Shown here: piece by piece, positions 44,996 through 53,375 of the stretch
How positions within the stretch are numbered: the stretch's first letter is position 1
Layout: the number at the start of each line of letters is the position of its first letter
Assembly: GCA_965216025.1 (NCBI GenBank)
Contig: CBDCEX010000015.1
Span: forward strand, 434,001 to 498,000
Reading direction: 5' to 3'
Origin: JADFQT01 sp965216025
GTDB lineage: Bacteria > Chloroflexota > Dehalococcoidia > Lucifugimonadales > UBA3495
Length of the DNA: 64,000 bases
Translations under genes and position numbers: made by a program
The notes under the pieces: generated by a model
Told to the model about the DNA's origin: nothing
Databases searched by the model: none
The model's input: only the letters and a program-made list of their open reading frames with translations

Positions 44996-46324
44996 ATGAC
45001 CGGACACAGTCATAATCGGCATCATCACGCCCCAAGCCACGGGCATACCCATGCGGGCGAAGACATGCTCAGCGTGGAGGAGGCCTTTCAGCGGATTATC
45101 TCCTGCTTCAGTCCATTGGAGACGGAGGAAAAGCCATTGCAGGAATGCTTGGGGCAGGTGCTGGTCGCCGATATCATCTCTCCGCTGGACCTTCCCCCTC
45201 TGACCAACTCCGCGATGGACGGTTATGCGGTGCGGCAAGAGGATATTCAAGAGGCTTCGGCGCAAAACCCCCGACAGCTTCAGGTCATTGGACTGGTGGC
45301 GGCAGGCCAGGTTTCCAGCCAGACTGTGACCTCCGGCGCCGCCATACGCATTATGACCGGCGCCCCCGTCCCGGCCGGAGCGGACACGGTGGTTCCCTTC
45401 GAGGAGACCGACGAAGTGCGACGGCGGGACTCCGGGCAAACACTGGAGCAAATTAACATCGAGGCCGGCCTTCCCCTGGGCAGCAATGTGCGGGCCTCCG
45501 GGGAGGATGTCCAGAAGGGTCAGCTGGTACTGGAGGCGGGGACCCTAATCCGGCCCTCGGTCGTCGGCGTCCTGGCCTCCCTGGGGTTACAGCAGGCTAG
45601 GGTCATCCGCCGCCCGGTGGTGTCCATTCTTGCCACGGGCGACGAACTGGTTACCGTGGGAGAGGTACTGGGCCCCGGCCAGATCTTCGACAGCAACAGT
45701 GCCGGTGTGGCCGCCTCCGTTGTCGCATGCGGTGGGATTCCTCGCCTCTTGGGCATCGCCCGGGACACGTTGGACAGCCTGCATCAAAAGCTGGAGGAGG
45801 TGAGCGGCTCGGATTTGCTCATTACCTCAGCCGGAGTTTCCAAGGGCGACTACGATATGGTGAAGGACGTTTTAACCGAGCGGGGCGACATCAACTTCTG
45901 GTCGGTTCGAATGCGTCCGGCCAAACCCCTGGCCTTCGGCCATCTGCGCAGCGGTGGATCCCCAATACCCATGCTGGGACTTCCCGGAAATCCGGTCAGC
46001 GCCATGGTGGCCTTCGAAATGTTCGCTCGCCCGGCCATACGCACCATGCTGGGCCTGCCCAATTTGGCCCGCCCCATGGTGCCGGGCATTCTTACTGGCC
46101 CCATTTTCAACGGGGATGGCAGGCGAGTCTACGCCCGAGTTGAAGTAGAAAAGAGAGACGGTATCTTTTATGCCGCTCCCACCGGCCCGCAAGGCTCTAA
46201 CATATTAACCTCCATGTCCCGAGCCAACGGGCTGGCCATTTGCCCGGACGATGAAGCCTCCCGCCAGGCGGGAGATCCGGTCGACATCATTATGCTGGAT
46301 TGGAACGAAGAGGTGGACCTATGA
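44996..46324 (+). CDS. moeA: molybdopterin molybdenumtransferase with His-rich start
   Basis: 442 residues. MoeA inserts molybdate into molybdopterin. The core is complete: LPPLTNSAMDGYAVR, IRIMTGAPVPAGADTVVPFE, LPLGSNVRASGEDVQKGQ, SILATGDELV, TSAGVSKGDYDMVKDVL and LGLPGNPVSAMVAFEMF. The first 19 residues contain eight histidines (HSHNRHHH, then HGHTH), which is not part of the family; they could bind metal. The start ATG is followed closely by the His run, and a later start (MLSVEEAF) would remove it. The end overlaps the next gene (ATGA). Confidence 0.94.
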   Translation: MTGHSHNRHHHAPSHGHTHAGEDMLSVEEAFQRIISCFSPLETEEKPLQECLGQVLVADIISPLDLPPLTNSAMDGYAVRQEDIQEASAQNPRQLQVIGLVAAGQVSSQTVTSGAAIRIMTGAPVPAGADTVVPFEETDEVRRRDSGQTLEQINIEAGLPLGSNVRASGEDVQKGQLVLEAGTLIRPSVVGVLASLGLQQARVIRRPVVSILATGDELVTVGEVLGPGQIFDSNSAGVAASVVACGGIPRLLGIARDTLDSLHQKLEEVSGSDLLITSAGVSKGDYDMVKDVLTERGDINFWSVRMRPAKPLAFGHLRSGGSPIPMLGLPGNPVSAMVAFEMFARPAIRTMLGLPNLARPMVPGILTGPIFNGDGRRVYARVEVEKRDGIFYAAPTGPQGSNILTSMSRANGLAICPDDEASRQAGDPVDIIMLDWNEEVDL

Positions 46325-46752
46325 CCATGACTGACGCGGAAATCGCCGAGGACAAATTAGAACCGGTACTTTATTACATTAGCTTTGAACGTATCGAGCA
46401 ACTTAATCGCTCCGCGGTAGCGATCGTGGCAGCCCGCCGAGGGCCATCCTGCCCTTCTTTGCTACAGCCGGAACACGAGCTGACGGATGCAAAGAAATTG
46501 GTCGGAGAGATCGCCAAGTTTTGCGCCGATGAACCCGGGTTTGTCCGCCACGACATGCCGATTCAAGAGATGGTTTTTCGTATGCTCTTGCTGCGGGGAA
46601 ACCAACCCACGCCCCTGGAAGAGCTCTACTACGACCTGACCGAGAAATGGGCCAGCCCAACCCGCCCGATTAGCATCACCCAGGAGAATCTGAACCGAGT
46701 TCTGGCCAGCGACACCTTCTACGGGTTCAGCCAGTACAACGCCGACGACTAG
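46321..46752 (+). CDS. hypothetical protein coupled to moeA
   Basis: 143 residues from ATG 46321, overlapping the moeA stop. Begins MTMTDAEIAEDKLEPVLYYI. It is all-helical by composition, with no membrane span (IAKFCADEPGFVRHDMPIQE, FRMLLLRGNQPTPLEELYYD). I do not recognise a family. Tight coupling suggests a role near molybdenum cofactor use or control, but there is no direct sign of it. The upstream start at 46300 inside moeA is less likely. Confidence 0.7.
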   Translation: MTMTDAEIAEDKLEPVLYYISFERIEQLNRSAVAIVAARRGPSCPSLLQPEHELTDAKKLVGEIAKFCADEPGFVRHDMPIQEMVFRMLLLRGNQPTPLEELYYDLTEKWASPTRPISITQENLNRVLASDTFYGFSQYNADD

Positions 46753-47001
46753 CCTAGCTTCCTGCTAGCTTATGACGGGAGACATAGGCCCGCCGGGTGA
46801 CCGAATCTCTTACAGCCGGTGTCAAAAGCATCGATGGGCTCTGTGGCGGTATATTCGTCGCTCCGGCGAAAGCCGGAGCCCAGATGCCGCCCCTGGTTGA
46901 TGGGTAGATGACGCTGGATTCCGGCCTACGCCGGAATGACGTGCAGGGAATTATCCTATGTCCGGATATCTTTGAACACAGACTTTCAACCAGACCTTTT
47001 A
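46753..47001. repeat. intergenic region with inverted and dispersed repeats
   Basis: Contains two palindromes (CTCCGGCGAAAGCCGGAG at 46860-46877; ATTCCGGCCTACGCCGGAAT at 46918-46937) and, at 46960-46985, the reverse of the flank found at 38206-38230. No gene was seen. Confidence 0.65.
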
Positions 47002-47684
47002 ATCGGGTAGGAGGGGGCCTCGCGGCCCCCGTCCTCCCACACCACCGGACGTACTCAGCGTATCCGGCGGTTTCCTCTACTGTTTCAACAGGTGCTACCA
47101 CCCGTCAAGGCTCGTTTCCGTTCAGACACCGTGGTCGCTGGCTGCTCCTCGCTCACCCCAGTTCCGGTTCCGCCTTCACCAGGGACGCCGGGGCGCACGG
47201 TCTCCTTCCTCCATTCAAGAAGGGAAAGTTGTTAGGCCGTGCCTTGCTGCCGCTCTACGCCCATCGAGTCCTCTTGACTGGCTCCTTGCAGTAGAGGATT
47301 CGGCCCTTCATCCTTCCCGTGCGGGAAGGACTGCTATGGCCTCGGCTGACTTCTCCGGAGCCTTCCCCCACCGTTGCCGGTGCGGTAGTCGGGTCCTCCA
47401 GACAGCCCCAGAGATCTCCCAGGGTAAGCCGTGCATCCTTCCTTCGGTCCCCGCCGGATTTACCTGCGCACGTGTCCGAATAACTATTGGGCCGCCCCGT
47501 CCATTGCCGGGTTACCCCACTGCGCCGGCCTTGTATCCGATTCCTGTTCGTCGGGTCCGAGTTTTGCCATCAGCTTCCTTCAGATTCCACCTCACGGTGG
47601 ACACCCTTGCTTAGGCTAGCGGTTCCGGTCATCACGGCCCGCAGAGGACTTTCACCTCCAAGATGCACAACATGCCTGGCACAC
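47002..47684 (-). ncRNA. group II intron lacking its reverse-transcriptase ORF
   Basis: On the minus strand the 5' end is GTGTGCCAGGCATG at 47684, fitting the GUGYG consensus. Domain I features follow (GCAAAACTCGGACCCGACGA, CCCAATAGTTATTCGGACAC). Domain V is at 47071-47041: ACCGCCGGA and TCCGGTGGT form a nine-pair stem with a two-base CG bulge and a short upper stem. Domain VI (GGGGGCC...GGCCCCC) ends at CCCGAT, 47002. The intron is only about 680 nt. Where the maturase should lie there is just an apparent N-terminal stub (VRPGVPGEGGTGTGVSEEQP), so the protein has been deleted. It sits directly after the esterase terminator, in the same orientation. It could splice or move only with help from another maturase. 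Confidence 0.85.
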
Positions 47685-47689
47685 CAAAG

Positions 47690-47719
47690 GAGGCGAAGAC
47701 GTTTCGACGCCTTCGCCTC
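47690..47719 (-). terminator. rho-independent-type terminator of the esterase gene
   Basis: A 13-bp stem with a CGAA tetraloop (GAGGCGAAGGCGT and ACGTCTTCGCCTC; one G-U pair). Only a short CTTT follows before the intron starts five bases on, so the natural U-tract may have been interrupted by the intron. Confidence 0.75.
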
Positions 47720-47747
47720 TTAACTTCAGCGAACCAGGTTGTCTGGT

Positions 47748-48611
47748 TTAACCGACGTGTTGATTGATAAACGCGCCCATCTGCTCAAGCGTCTGCTTTG
47801 CGATATCAGAAGAGAGATCGCGCAGTAGACCTTCGCCTTCCTCCTCGAAGATGGTCACGTCGATCTGGCCGCCAGCCTTGCGATACTGTTCGATGAACTC
47901 GTCGAAATCCGGGCGCGGATGCGCGTCCTCGTGGCTGCGGCGAAGGGCCAGCGTGGGCGGTAGGGCTGTCTTCTCCCCGCGGGCGAGGATACGGGCCGGG
48001 GCCCCCTCGGCCATGGCCTCTTCTGTTTGCCAATATTGCTCATGCATGGCTGGCGTCCGCTCGCCCATACCGGGGGGTGGAGTGCAATCCTGCCGCAGGC
48101 CTTTGGCATAAAGATAGCGTCCCAGCGGATCGATCACAGGAGAGACCATGATCACGCAGTCCAGGGTGGCATCTACCGCCGCGGCGCCCGCCGGTGATGA
48201 CAGCGCAGAGTAGCGGGGGTCGTCCGGGCGCATGCCGAGTAGCATGGCTTGGTGTGCGCCGCTAGAAGTTCCCATGGCACCGATGCGGTCCGGAAGCCCG
48301 TTCCACGCCGCGGCCTGGGTCTTACACCAACGAATCGCATAGTGGATGTCGGCCAGAGAGGCCGGATAGGGTGCTTGGGTACGAAAATCCAATGCCGCCA
48401 CGATCACACCAGTCTTAGCCAGCGCTTCATTGGCCGTGTCGCCGTTCAGACGATTTCCCAGGACCCAGGCCCCGCCGTGCAGCTCAATCATGATCGGGAA
48501 CGGTCCGCTCCCCTGGGGCTTGAAGAGACGCGCCAATAGTGGTGTATCGCCGTGACTGAGATATTCCACGTCCGCGATGTCAACGTCATACGTTTGTGTT
48601 CTGGTAGTCAT
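47748..48611 (-). CDS. alpha/beta hydrolase (HSL-like esterase)
   Basis: 287 residues. The oxyanion motif HGGAW (45-49) and the nucleophile elbow GTSSGAH (Ser116) mark an alpha/beta hydrolase of the hormone-sensitive-lipase group. A cap-like region with Pro/Met (DCTPPPGMGERTPAMHEQYW) follows. Asp is plausible in HEDAHPRPDFDEF, but the usual His before the last helix (HGF or HSF) is replaced by EEEGEGLLRDL. The true substrate is unknown. It has its own promoter and terminator and stands alone. A clear ribosome site (AAAAGGAGTTTCC) precedes the ATG. Confidence 0.82.
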   Translation of the reverse strand: MTTRTQTYDVDIADVEYLSHGDTPLLARLFKPQGSGPFPIMIELHGGAWVLGNRLNGDTANEALAKTGVIVAALDFRTQAPYPASLADIHYAIRWCKTQAAAWNGLPDRIGAMGTSSGAHQAMLLGMRPDDPRYSALSSPAGAAAVDATLDCVIMVSPVIDPLGRYLYAKGLRQDCTPPPGMGERTPAMHEQYWQTEEAMAEGAPARILARGEKTALPPTLALRRSHEDAHPRPDFDEFIEQYRKAGGQIDVTIFEEEGEGLLRDLSSDIAKQTLEQMGAFINQHVG

Positions 48612-48690
48612 TGGAAACTCCTTTTCCTATTAGAATATTTCCCAGATCAACGTGATTTCCCTGAATCCGTGGCCTTCTGGAGTACCGCTG

Positions 48691-48719
48691 AGTATAAGAT
48701 GACACCTTTAGCACGTCAA
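48691..48719 (-). promoter_or_regulatory. sigma-70-type promoter of the esterase gene
   Basis: On the minus strand TTGACG (48719-48714), 17 bases, TATACT (48696-48691). Ten of twelve bases fit the consensus. Transcription would start about 75 bases before the esterase ATG. The ISAs1 element lies just upstream of the -35. Confidence 0.8.
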
Positions 48720-48738
48720 CTGTACTCCTTCCCCACAA

Positions 48739-50011
48739 CAGGGTCTTTTCATTCTCCTGCCTGGTAGGTAAAGCCCATCATGTCGAAAGCTTCGCTGAGA
48801 TGGGCATTGTGGCGGCGTAGGGCAGCGGCTACGTTGGAATGCCCAGCCCGACGTACCAAGCTGATGACCAGGTTCCGCAGGCCCGCCAGAACCTGAGGGG
48901 CGGCCCCAGTGCGCACCTGAGAGCAGTCCTCGTCGAAGGTCACATCCCGTACCCAGTGGAGGCGGTTCTCGATGCCCCAGTGCCCACGGGAAAGGCTCAA
49001 CAATCGCCTGGCATCGGCATCAGTGGCTGGGAGACTGCTAATTGCATAGCTCACATCCACCTGTTTCTTGCCCTTCACGACCCGCTGGCGCTCTAGCCGA
49101 CACACCTGTTGCAGATGCGGCCACGCTTCCCCGACCGTCCCAGCGCTGCCCACGTAGCCATTTAGCTCTGGGTCGGCCAAGGCCCACAACTCTCGCCGCT
49201 CCAGCCGCCCATGACGCCGCTTTACTGGAGCATCGGCCCAGACCGTCAGCTTGGCCCCGCGTGCTCGCCACTCCGCTGCCAGCCAGGGAGGTACGGTTGG
49301 CCCACCAGCCCTCTCAGTTCCTAGCAGGGGAAAAAGCCACCTCCAGGTCTCGGCGCAAGGTGGGCTGATTCTCTTTAACTGGCAGCAGATACTCTCCGCC
49401 GCCTGCCACAATCTGCTCACAGACTTTCCGTTGGGTCAGTAAGGCATCAGCCACTACTACCCGACCCTTCAGGGGTACCTGGCCCAATACTTCTTTGACC
49501 GCCGCCAATTCTTCCCCTTTGCCCGGCGCAGCTACCTGCGCCAGCACTGCCCCAGCGCGGCTAGCGTAGGCCGACACCAGATGGACCCCGGGTATCTCTT
49601 GGCCGTGGACCCCTCGCAAGGTTTTCCCGTCCAGGGACAGGGGGTCATCCGCCTCTACCCCGCTATTTGCCAGCCAGTTGCCGACTTCTGCCTCAAAGGC
49701 CGCCACGTCCAGGCCCTTGAACACCCGGTGGAGGGTGGCCACGCAGGGTGTCTTCTCCTGGCTGAACCCCAAAAGCTGCGCCGTAGCACCCCCTTGGTCC
49801 CGCCCCCATTGAGCTATGGCGTATAAGCTGCGGGCGCCGCACAGCATGGCACAGGTGGCCAAGGCCAGGATCGCCCCCAAAGAGTGGCGTCGCCCTTGGC
49901 TACTCCGGAAGTCAGGCACCAAATCCAGCGTTTCTCTCAAAGTCATCATCCTTCCCTCCCGCTTAAACTGGTAATAATTTTATACTATTTTGAGAAAATG
50001 AAAAGGCCCTG
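48739..50011 (-). mobile_element. ISAs1-family element with 10-bp target duplication
   Basis: 1273 bp. Ends CAGGGTCTTTTCATTCTC and, inverted, CAGGGCCTTTTCATTTTC. Both flanks carry TTCCCCACAA (48729-48738 and 50012-50021), a 10-bp direct duplication. Fragments of a related copy lie in the pseudogene at 4573-5590. Confidence 0.95.
48749..49949 (-). pseudogene. ISAs1 transposase, split by a frameshift
   Basis: Two frames: 49949-49314 (211 residues; LDLVPDFRSSQGRRHSLGAI, LHRVFKGLDVAAFEAE, SLDGKTLRG, VVVADALLTQRKVCEQIVAG) and 49420-48749 (end WVRDVTFDEDCSQVRTGAAP and DMMGFTYQAGE). They are joined in the middle of the catalytic domain near 49325-49345 (EVAFSP to LLGTERAGG) by a one-base shift in a run of T and C. 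The family normally uses one continuous frame, so this copy is probably inactive, or the shift is a reading error. Confidence 0.8.
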
Positions 50012-50021
50012 TTCCCCACAA

Positions 50022-50217
50022 ACCAGTGGAAGGAAGATTGGAAATTCCGGGTTAAAATTCATCCATCTCTCCCATAATCTCCAGTACGGAGAGAAGATCA
50101 AGGAGATAGTATGGCGGGTTTACCGGGACCTGGAGGCCCAACGCGTTGAGCCCAGCACGCGCGCCGTACACAATAAGGTCCAGCTTTTTATGGATTTAGA
50201 AGGAAAATACTCCCCTA
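50022..50217 (+). pseudogene. remnant of an unidentified gene between two IS elements
   Basis: A plus frame reads IHLSHNLQYGEKIKEIVWRV and YRDLEAQRVEPSTRAVHNKV, ending DLEGKYSP at the IS630 insertion; past that IS it would continue RLWW and stop. Composition is protein-like, with no start and no known domain. If real, its 5' part was lost or lies in another frame. Confidence 0.3.
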
Positions 50218-51446
50218 AACCAAAGCTAAGGTGAAACCTACATAAAGCGAACCCGAAGAGGAGTTGCGATATTCTGTAAAAGAAGTCGATTGGCGGTGGT
50301 GGAAGGGATGAAGGAAATAGTGCAACTCCTGGAACGGTGGCAACTGGATGTAGGCGACTTACGGGAAAGGATGTATCGGGCGCCAACACCTCGGGAGCGA
50401 GAGCGATGGCATGGGCTATGGTTGTTGGCCCAAGGGTGGTCGGCCACTCAAGTGGCTGAGGCTTTGGAGAGAGAGCCTCATACCATCGGAAACTGGCTGG
50501 ACAACTTTCGCCAAGGCGGGGCCCAAGGTTTGGTCTTTGAGCAGACTGGGGGTTCCCCCCCGTCTTGAACCGAGGTCAACAGAACCAACTGAAGTCTGCG
50601 GTGCAAAATCCGCCTGGGGAGGCGGGGATTGAATTGTCCAACTGGAACTGGAAAGTAGTAAGGCAATTTCTCAAGCAGAGCTTTGACCTGGGGCTGAGTC
50701 GGAGCAGTTGCTTGAACTACCTCCATCGGTTGGGCTTCGTGCTGAAGCGACCCAAGAAACGCCTCCTGAAAGCCAAGGATGAAGAACGGAAAGCCTTCGT
50801 CCTCCAGTACAGCCAAATCCGAGAGGAGGCCCAAGAGAGTGGAGCCAAGATCTTCTTCGTGGATGAAGCCCACTTTCGGGCCGATGCCGATCTGAGGGGG
50901 AAATGGGTGCTCAAGGGAGAGCCGGCGCTGGTGGACTCTACCAGTCCTCGGTGGGGAGAGAAGGCCTGCTACTACTCGGGAGTTTGCTTGGAGGCTGGGG
51001 AGGTGGAAGCCATGGAAATAGCCGGCAACAGCAATGCCGAGACCTCCACCGCCTTTTTACGGCAGCTAAGAGAAAAACATCTTGGACCTCTGGTAGTGAT
51101 TTGGGACAATGGGCCAGCCCACCGAGGAGAAGCGATTCGCAGCTATTTGACCACCCCTGACTTGCAGCTGAGGCTGGTGGCCTTACCGGCCTACAGCCCA
51201 GACTTCAATGCCGACGAAGCCGTCTGGGACTGGGCCAGGGAAGAGGTCACGGCCAACGAATGCCTGGGAACAAAAGCCCAAGTCCAAGAGAAGATGAATG
51301 CATTCTTCGGCGGACTAGCTCACCGTAAGGATGAAGTGAAACATCGCTGCCGAACCCTGTTACAAGCTCGAGCCGATGCATTGATTTTTACACCTTCCCT
51401 ACCTTTGCCATCGCTGCAAAATGTAGTTCCCACCTTGGCTTTGGTT
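50218..51446 (+). mobile_element. IS630-family element, copy B
   Basis: 1229 bp, the same length as copy A, with ends AACCAAAGCTAAGGTGAAAC and AACCAAAGCCAAGGTGGGAA and flanking TA. It landed on the TA of a TAG stop codon of the leftward gene at 51446-51735. Confidence 0.93.
50290..50568 (+). CDS. IS630 transposase, N-terminal frame (copy B)
   Basis: 92 residues, the same protein as in copy A: a helix-turn-helix frame ending soon after TTCCCCCCCG, the seven-C slip site. Confidence 0.85.
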   Translation: MAVVEGMKEIVQLLERWQLDVGDLRERMYRAPTPRERERWHGLWLLAQGWSATQVAEALEREPHTIGNWLDNFRQGGAQGLVFEQTGGSPPS

Positions 51447-51449
51447 TAG
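50565..51449 (+). CDS. IS630 transposase, DDE frame (copy B)
   Basis: 294 residues. The DDE motifs FVDEAHF, VVIWDNGPAHRG and YSPDFNADEAVWDW are present. The first half is the same as in copy A; from about 50885 onward there are many base and some twenty residue differences. It likely makes a fusion with the first frame by a -1 slip on the C run. Confidence 0.88.
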   Translation: MNRGQQNQLKSAVQNPPGEAGIELSNWNWKVVRQFLKQSFDLGLSRSSCLNYLHRLGFVLKRPKKRLLKAKDEERKAFVLQYSQIREEAQESGAKIFFVDEAHFRADADLRGKWVLKGEPALVDSTSPRWGEKACYYSGVCLEAGEVEAMEIAGNSNAETSTAFLRQLREKHLGPLVVIWDNGPAHRGEAIRSYLTTPDLQLRLVALPAYSPDFNADEAVWDWAREEVTANECLGTKAQVQEKMNAFFGGLAHRKDEVKHRCRTLLQARADALIFTPSLPLPSLQNVVPTLALV

Positions 51450-51735
51450 GCTGTGGTGGTGATAAGCCGGTGTCCGATTACCATGTTGGCAGAACTAATT
51501 AAGCCAGGCATCTGCAACATCTCTTGTCCTATCTGTCGAGCCCGCTCCCGAACTTCGTTGGCTTCCTCCTCCGAGTGGACCTCAATCCAGGTAAGGTTAA
51601 GCGCACCAGGCTTGGTGCGCTTTCCGGTCGTCCAGAGAACACCTGCCCCGAAGATAAAGGGACCGGTGGAGTAGGGCTGGACGATGTGTTGAAGCCCGAC
51701 TTGTTCTACAAAGGTCTTCTGTCCGAAAAACCGGT
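51446..51735 (-). pseudogene. 3' end of an unidentified gene
   Basis: Minus frame FFGQKTFVEQVGLQHIVQPY, then GPFIFGAGVLWTTGKRTK, WIEVHSEEEANEVRERARQI and ANMVIGHRLITTTA, then stop. The body resembles a small ferredoxin-like alpha/beta fold of the monooxygenase or dimeric barrel kind, but I cannot name it. It has no start and runs out of the end of the GIY-YIG remnant in another frame, so a deletion probably joined the two. The IS630 copy sits on its stop codon. Confidence 0.5.
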
Positions 51736-52120
51736 GTAAAAGGACCCATCAGCTAGTTTTGGGATGTATACGTAGCGGCCAGTGCGTTCAAGTTCGGCGT
51801 GTGCTAGAACAGTTGGACCAATTTCTGGCGGACGGCGAACCCAGAGTCGGTGCTTGCCCTGTTCCTCCATCAAGAACCAAAGACAGGGGTCACACATTTG
51901 GGGAAATACCTCGTCGTATCCCCTGGCGTCGTACATTATGCTATTGCTGGGCCCGCCTACTCGATGACACTGGCTGCATTCCTCTAACCCCCAGGCTTCC
52001 CATTGACGCCAGTGGGTATAACAAAGATGTTTCTCGTACGTAACTGGTTTTTCGCAGTTAATTCGGGCGCATGGCTGGTCTCTGAGTACGTAGTTGGCTC
52101 CTCGGCAGGGTCGTGCCGAA
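51709..52120 (-). pseudogene. zinc-finger plus GIY-YIG nuclease gene, truncated
   Basis: Minus frame with CARINCEKPVTYEKHLCYTHW, ECSQCHRVGGPSN and MCDPCLWFLMEEQGKH: seven cysteines in a pattern of two zinc-binding knuckles. Then RYVYIPKLADGSFYTGFSD is the start of a GIY-YIG nuclease domain, which ends after only 20 residues at RRPL and a stop. No start codon is found in frame upstream. The rest of the nuclease is missing. The order finger then GIY-YIG is one I know from Dehalococcoidia-type genomes. Confidence 0.7.
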
Positions 52121-52129
52121 CCACTAACG

Positions 52130-52785
52130 TTACGCCTTCAATATCTCCCGCCTGGACAGAGCCCGCTCCATCAAGGGGCGCATTCCCAGTTCGCTGGAGA
52201 TGGCCAAAGACTCGTCCAGCAGCGACACAGACTTTCCTCGGTCGCCTGGCTCGTTACGTTGGAGCAAAGTATCGGCGTAGTCGCAGCAGGTCCAAGCTAG
52301 TTCGGACCGGTAGCCCGCCTTGCGGCAGAAGGCCAAGGAAGCCTCGAAGTGCTGCGCCGCTCGGTCCAGGTGACCCATGGCTTGGGCCTCCCGGGTGATG
52401 CGGGTGCGGGAGACTTCGTCCAGGCCCTCGGTCTTGATCAGCGCGAAGGCCACCTCCCGGTCCAGCAGGGTGTCCTGGGCCAGGTAGACCTTCTTCTTGC
52501 CGCCCTCACCCAGAAAGCGCTTCACCTGGTAGCGGCCGTCGGCGAAAGAGGTGGGTGTCGAAGAAGTTCGGCTGTCATCGAGGGCGGAGTCCTGCGGATT
52601 ATAGTTGCACCTCCAACACGCCTTTCCGCTGCCCTGAGATAGGCGTTGGCCTCGGTATTGCCATTATCAACTTCAAGAACGTCCAAAGCCAGGTCACGGA
52701 CTGACTCCCAGTTTCCGTTGGCTTCGGCTTCATCGATTTGGTCGAGGAGACGTTCTAGGCGACGTTGTATACGTTCGCTTGCCAT
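52130..52785 (-). pseudogene. kinase-TPR regulator gene with a large internal deletion
   Basis: First frame (52785-52522): MASERIQRRLERLLDQIDEA, the usual N-terminus of a large serine/threonine kinase-ATPase-TPR protein. A frameshift near 52525 leads to RYQVKRFLGEGGKKKVYLAQ and FALIKTEGLDEVSRTRITRE, the kinase N-lobe. After AQAMGHL the sequence jumps straight into the C-terminal TPR part (AAQHFEASLAFCRKAGYRSE, SLLDESLAISSELGMRPLME). The kinase body, ATPase and most repeats, probably over 2 kb, are gone. The deletion itself keeps the frame. Confidence 0.8.
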
Positions 52786-52793
52786 ATAGAACC

Positions 52794-53375
52794 TCAGTCC
52801 ACCGCCAGTGGAGCTGGTCCAGCCAGATATTCGCTCCTGAGGATGCCATAGTATTCCATGTCTTCAAAGGTGTCCCATTTCTTTATGTGCTGCCGCAGGC
52901 ATCCCTCGTAGGTCATCCCGATTTTCTGCATTATGCGGCCCGAAGCGGGGTTTCGTCTAAAGTGGGCGGCATAGACACGGTTGAGGCCAAGCTGTTCAAA
53001 GGCGTACCGCAAAACCCCGCCCGCTGCTTCGGTGCCGTAACCCCGGTTCCAGTAGGGCTTGCCAATCCAGTAGCCCATTTCAGCATTGGCGTGAGGCGGG
53101 CTGAGCACGAGGCCGATGCCCCCTATATAGGAAGCGTCGGACCGACCGACGATGGCGAAAGCCACACCTTCTCCAGCGTCAAACACCGCCTGGCGTGACC
53201 TTATCCACTCTTCGGCCATACCGTCTTCGTAAGGATAGGGTATTCGGAGAGTGGTCGACGCGATGTCCCGATCTCCGGCCAGGCGTTGGATGTCTGGAGC
53301 GTCGGTCAACACCATCGGCCGGAGGACCAAACGCTGGGTTTGAAGCGTGGGCATCTCCTTCATGACCCTGCTCAC
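52794..53375 (-). CDS. GNAT acetyltransferase (RimJ/RimL type)
   Basis: 193 residues. MPTLQTQRLVLRPMVLTDAP at the start and RNPASGRIMQKIGMTYEGCL near the end are typical of the Acetyltransf_3 group that acetylates protein N-termini or small amines with acetyl-CoA. The middle has GYWIGKPYWNRGYGTEAAGG, containing the acetyl-CoA-binding loop. Translation may start at an internal methionine (MKEMPTLQ). The gene is intact and stands between two broken ones. Confidence 0.85.
   Translation of the reverse strand: MSRVMKEMPTLQTQRLVLRPMVLTDAPDIQRLAGDRDIASTTLRIPYPYEDGMAEEWIRSRQAVFDAGEGVAFAIVGRSDASYIGGIGLVLSPPHANAEMGYWIGKPYWNRGYGTEAAGGVLRYAFEQLGLNRVYAAHFRRNPASGRIMQKIGMTYEGCLRQHIKKWDTFEDMEYYGILRSEYLAGPAPLAVD

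Noticed and set aside
46754..47723. Frames across the intron, such as 46908-47294 plus, 47336-47614 plus and 46754-47101 minus
   Set aside because: They cross conserved RNA structure of the group II intron; only a short maturase stub on the minus strand could be real.
48552..48767. Plus frame upstream of the esterase (PDQRDFPESVAFWSTAEYKM)
   Set aside because: It overlaps the start of the esterase gene and its consensus promoter on the other strand and runs into the ISAs1 end.
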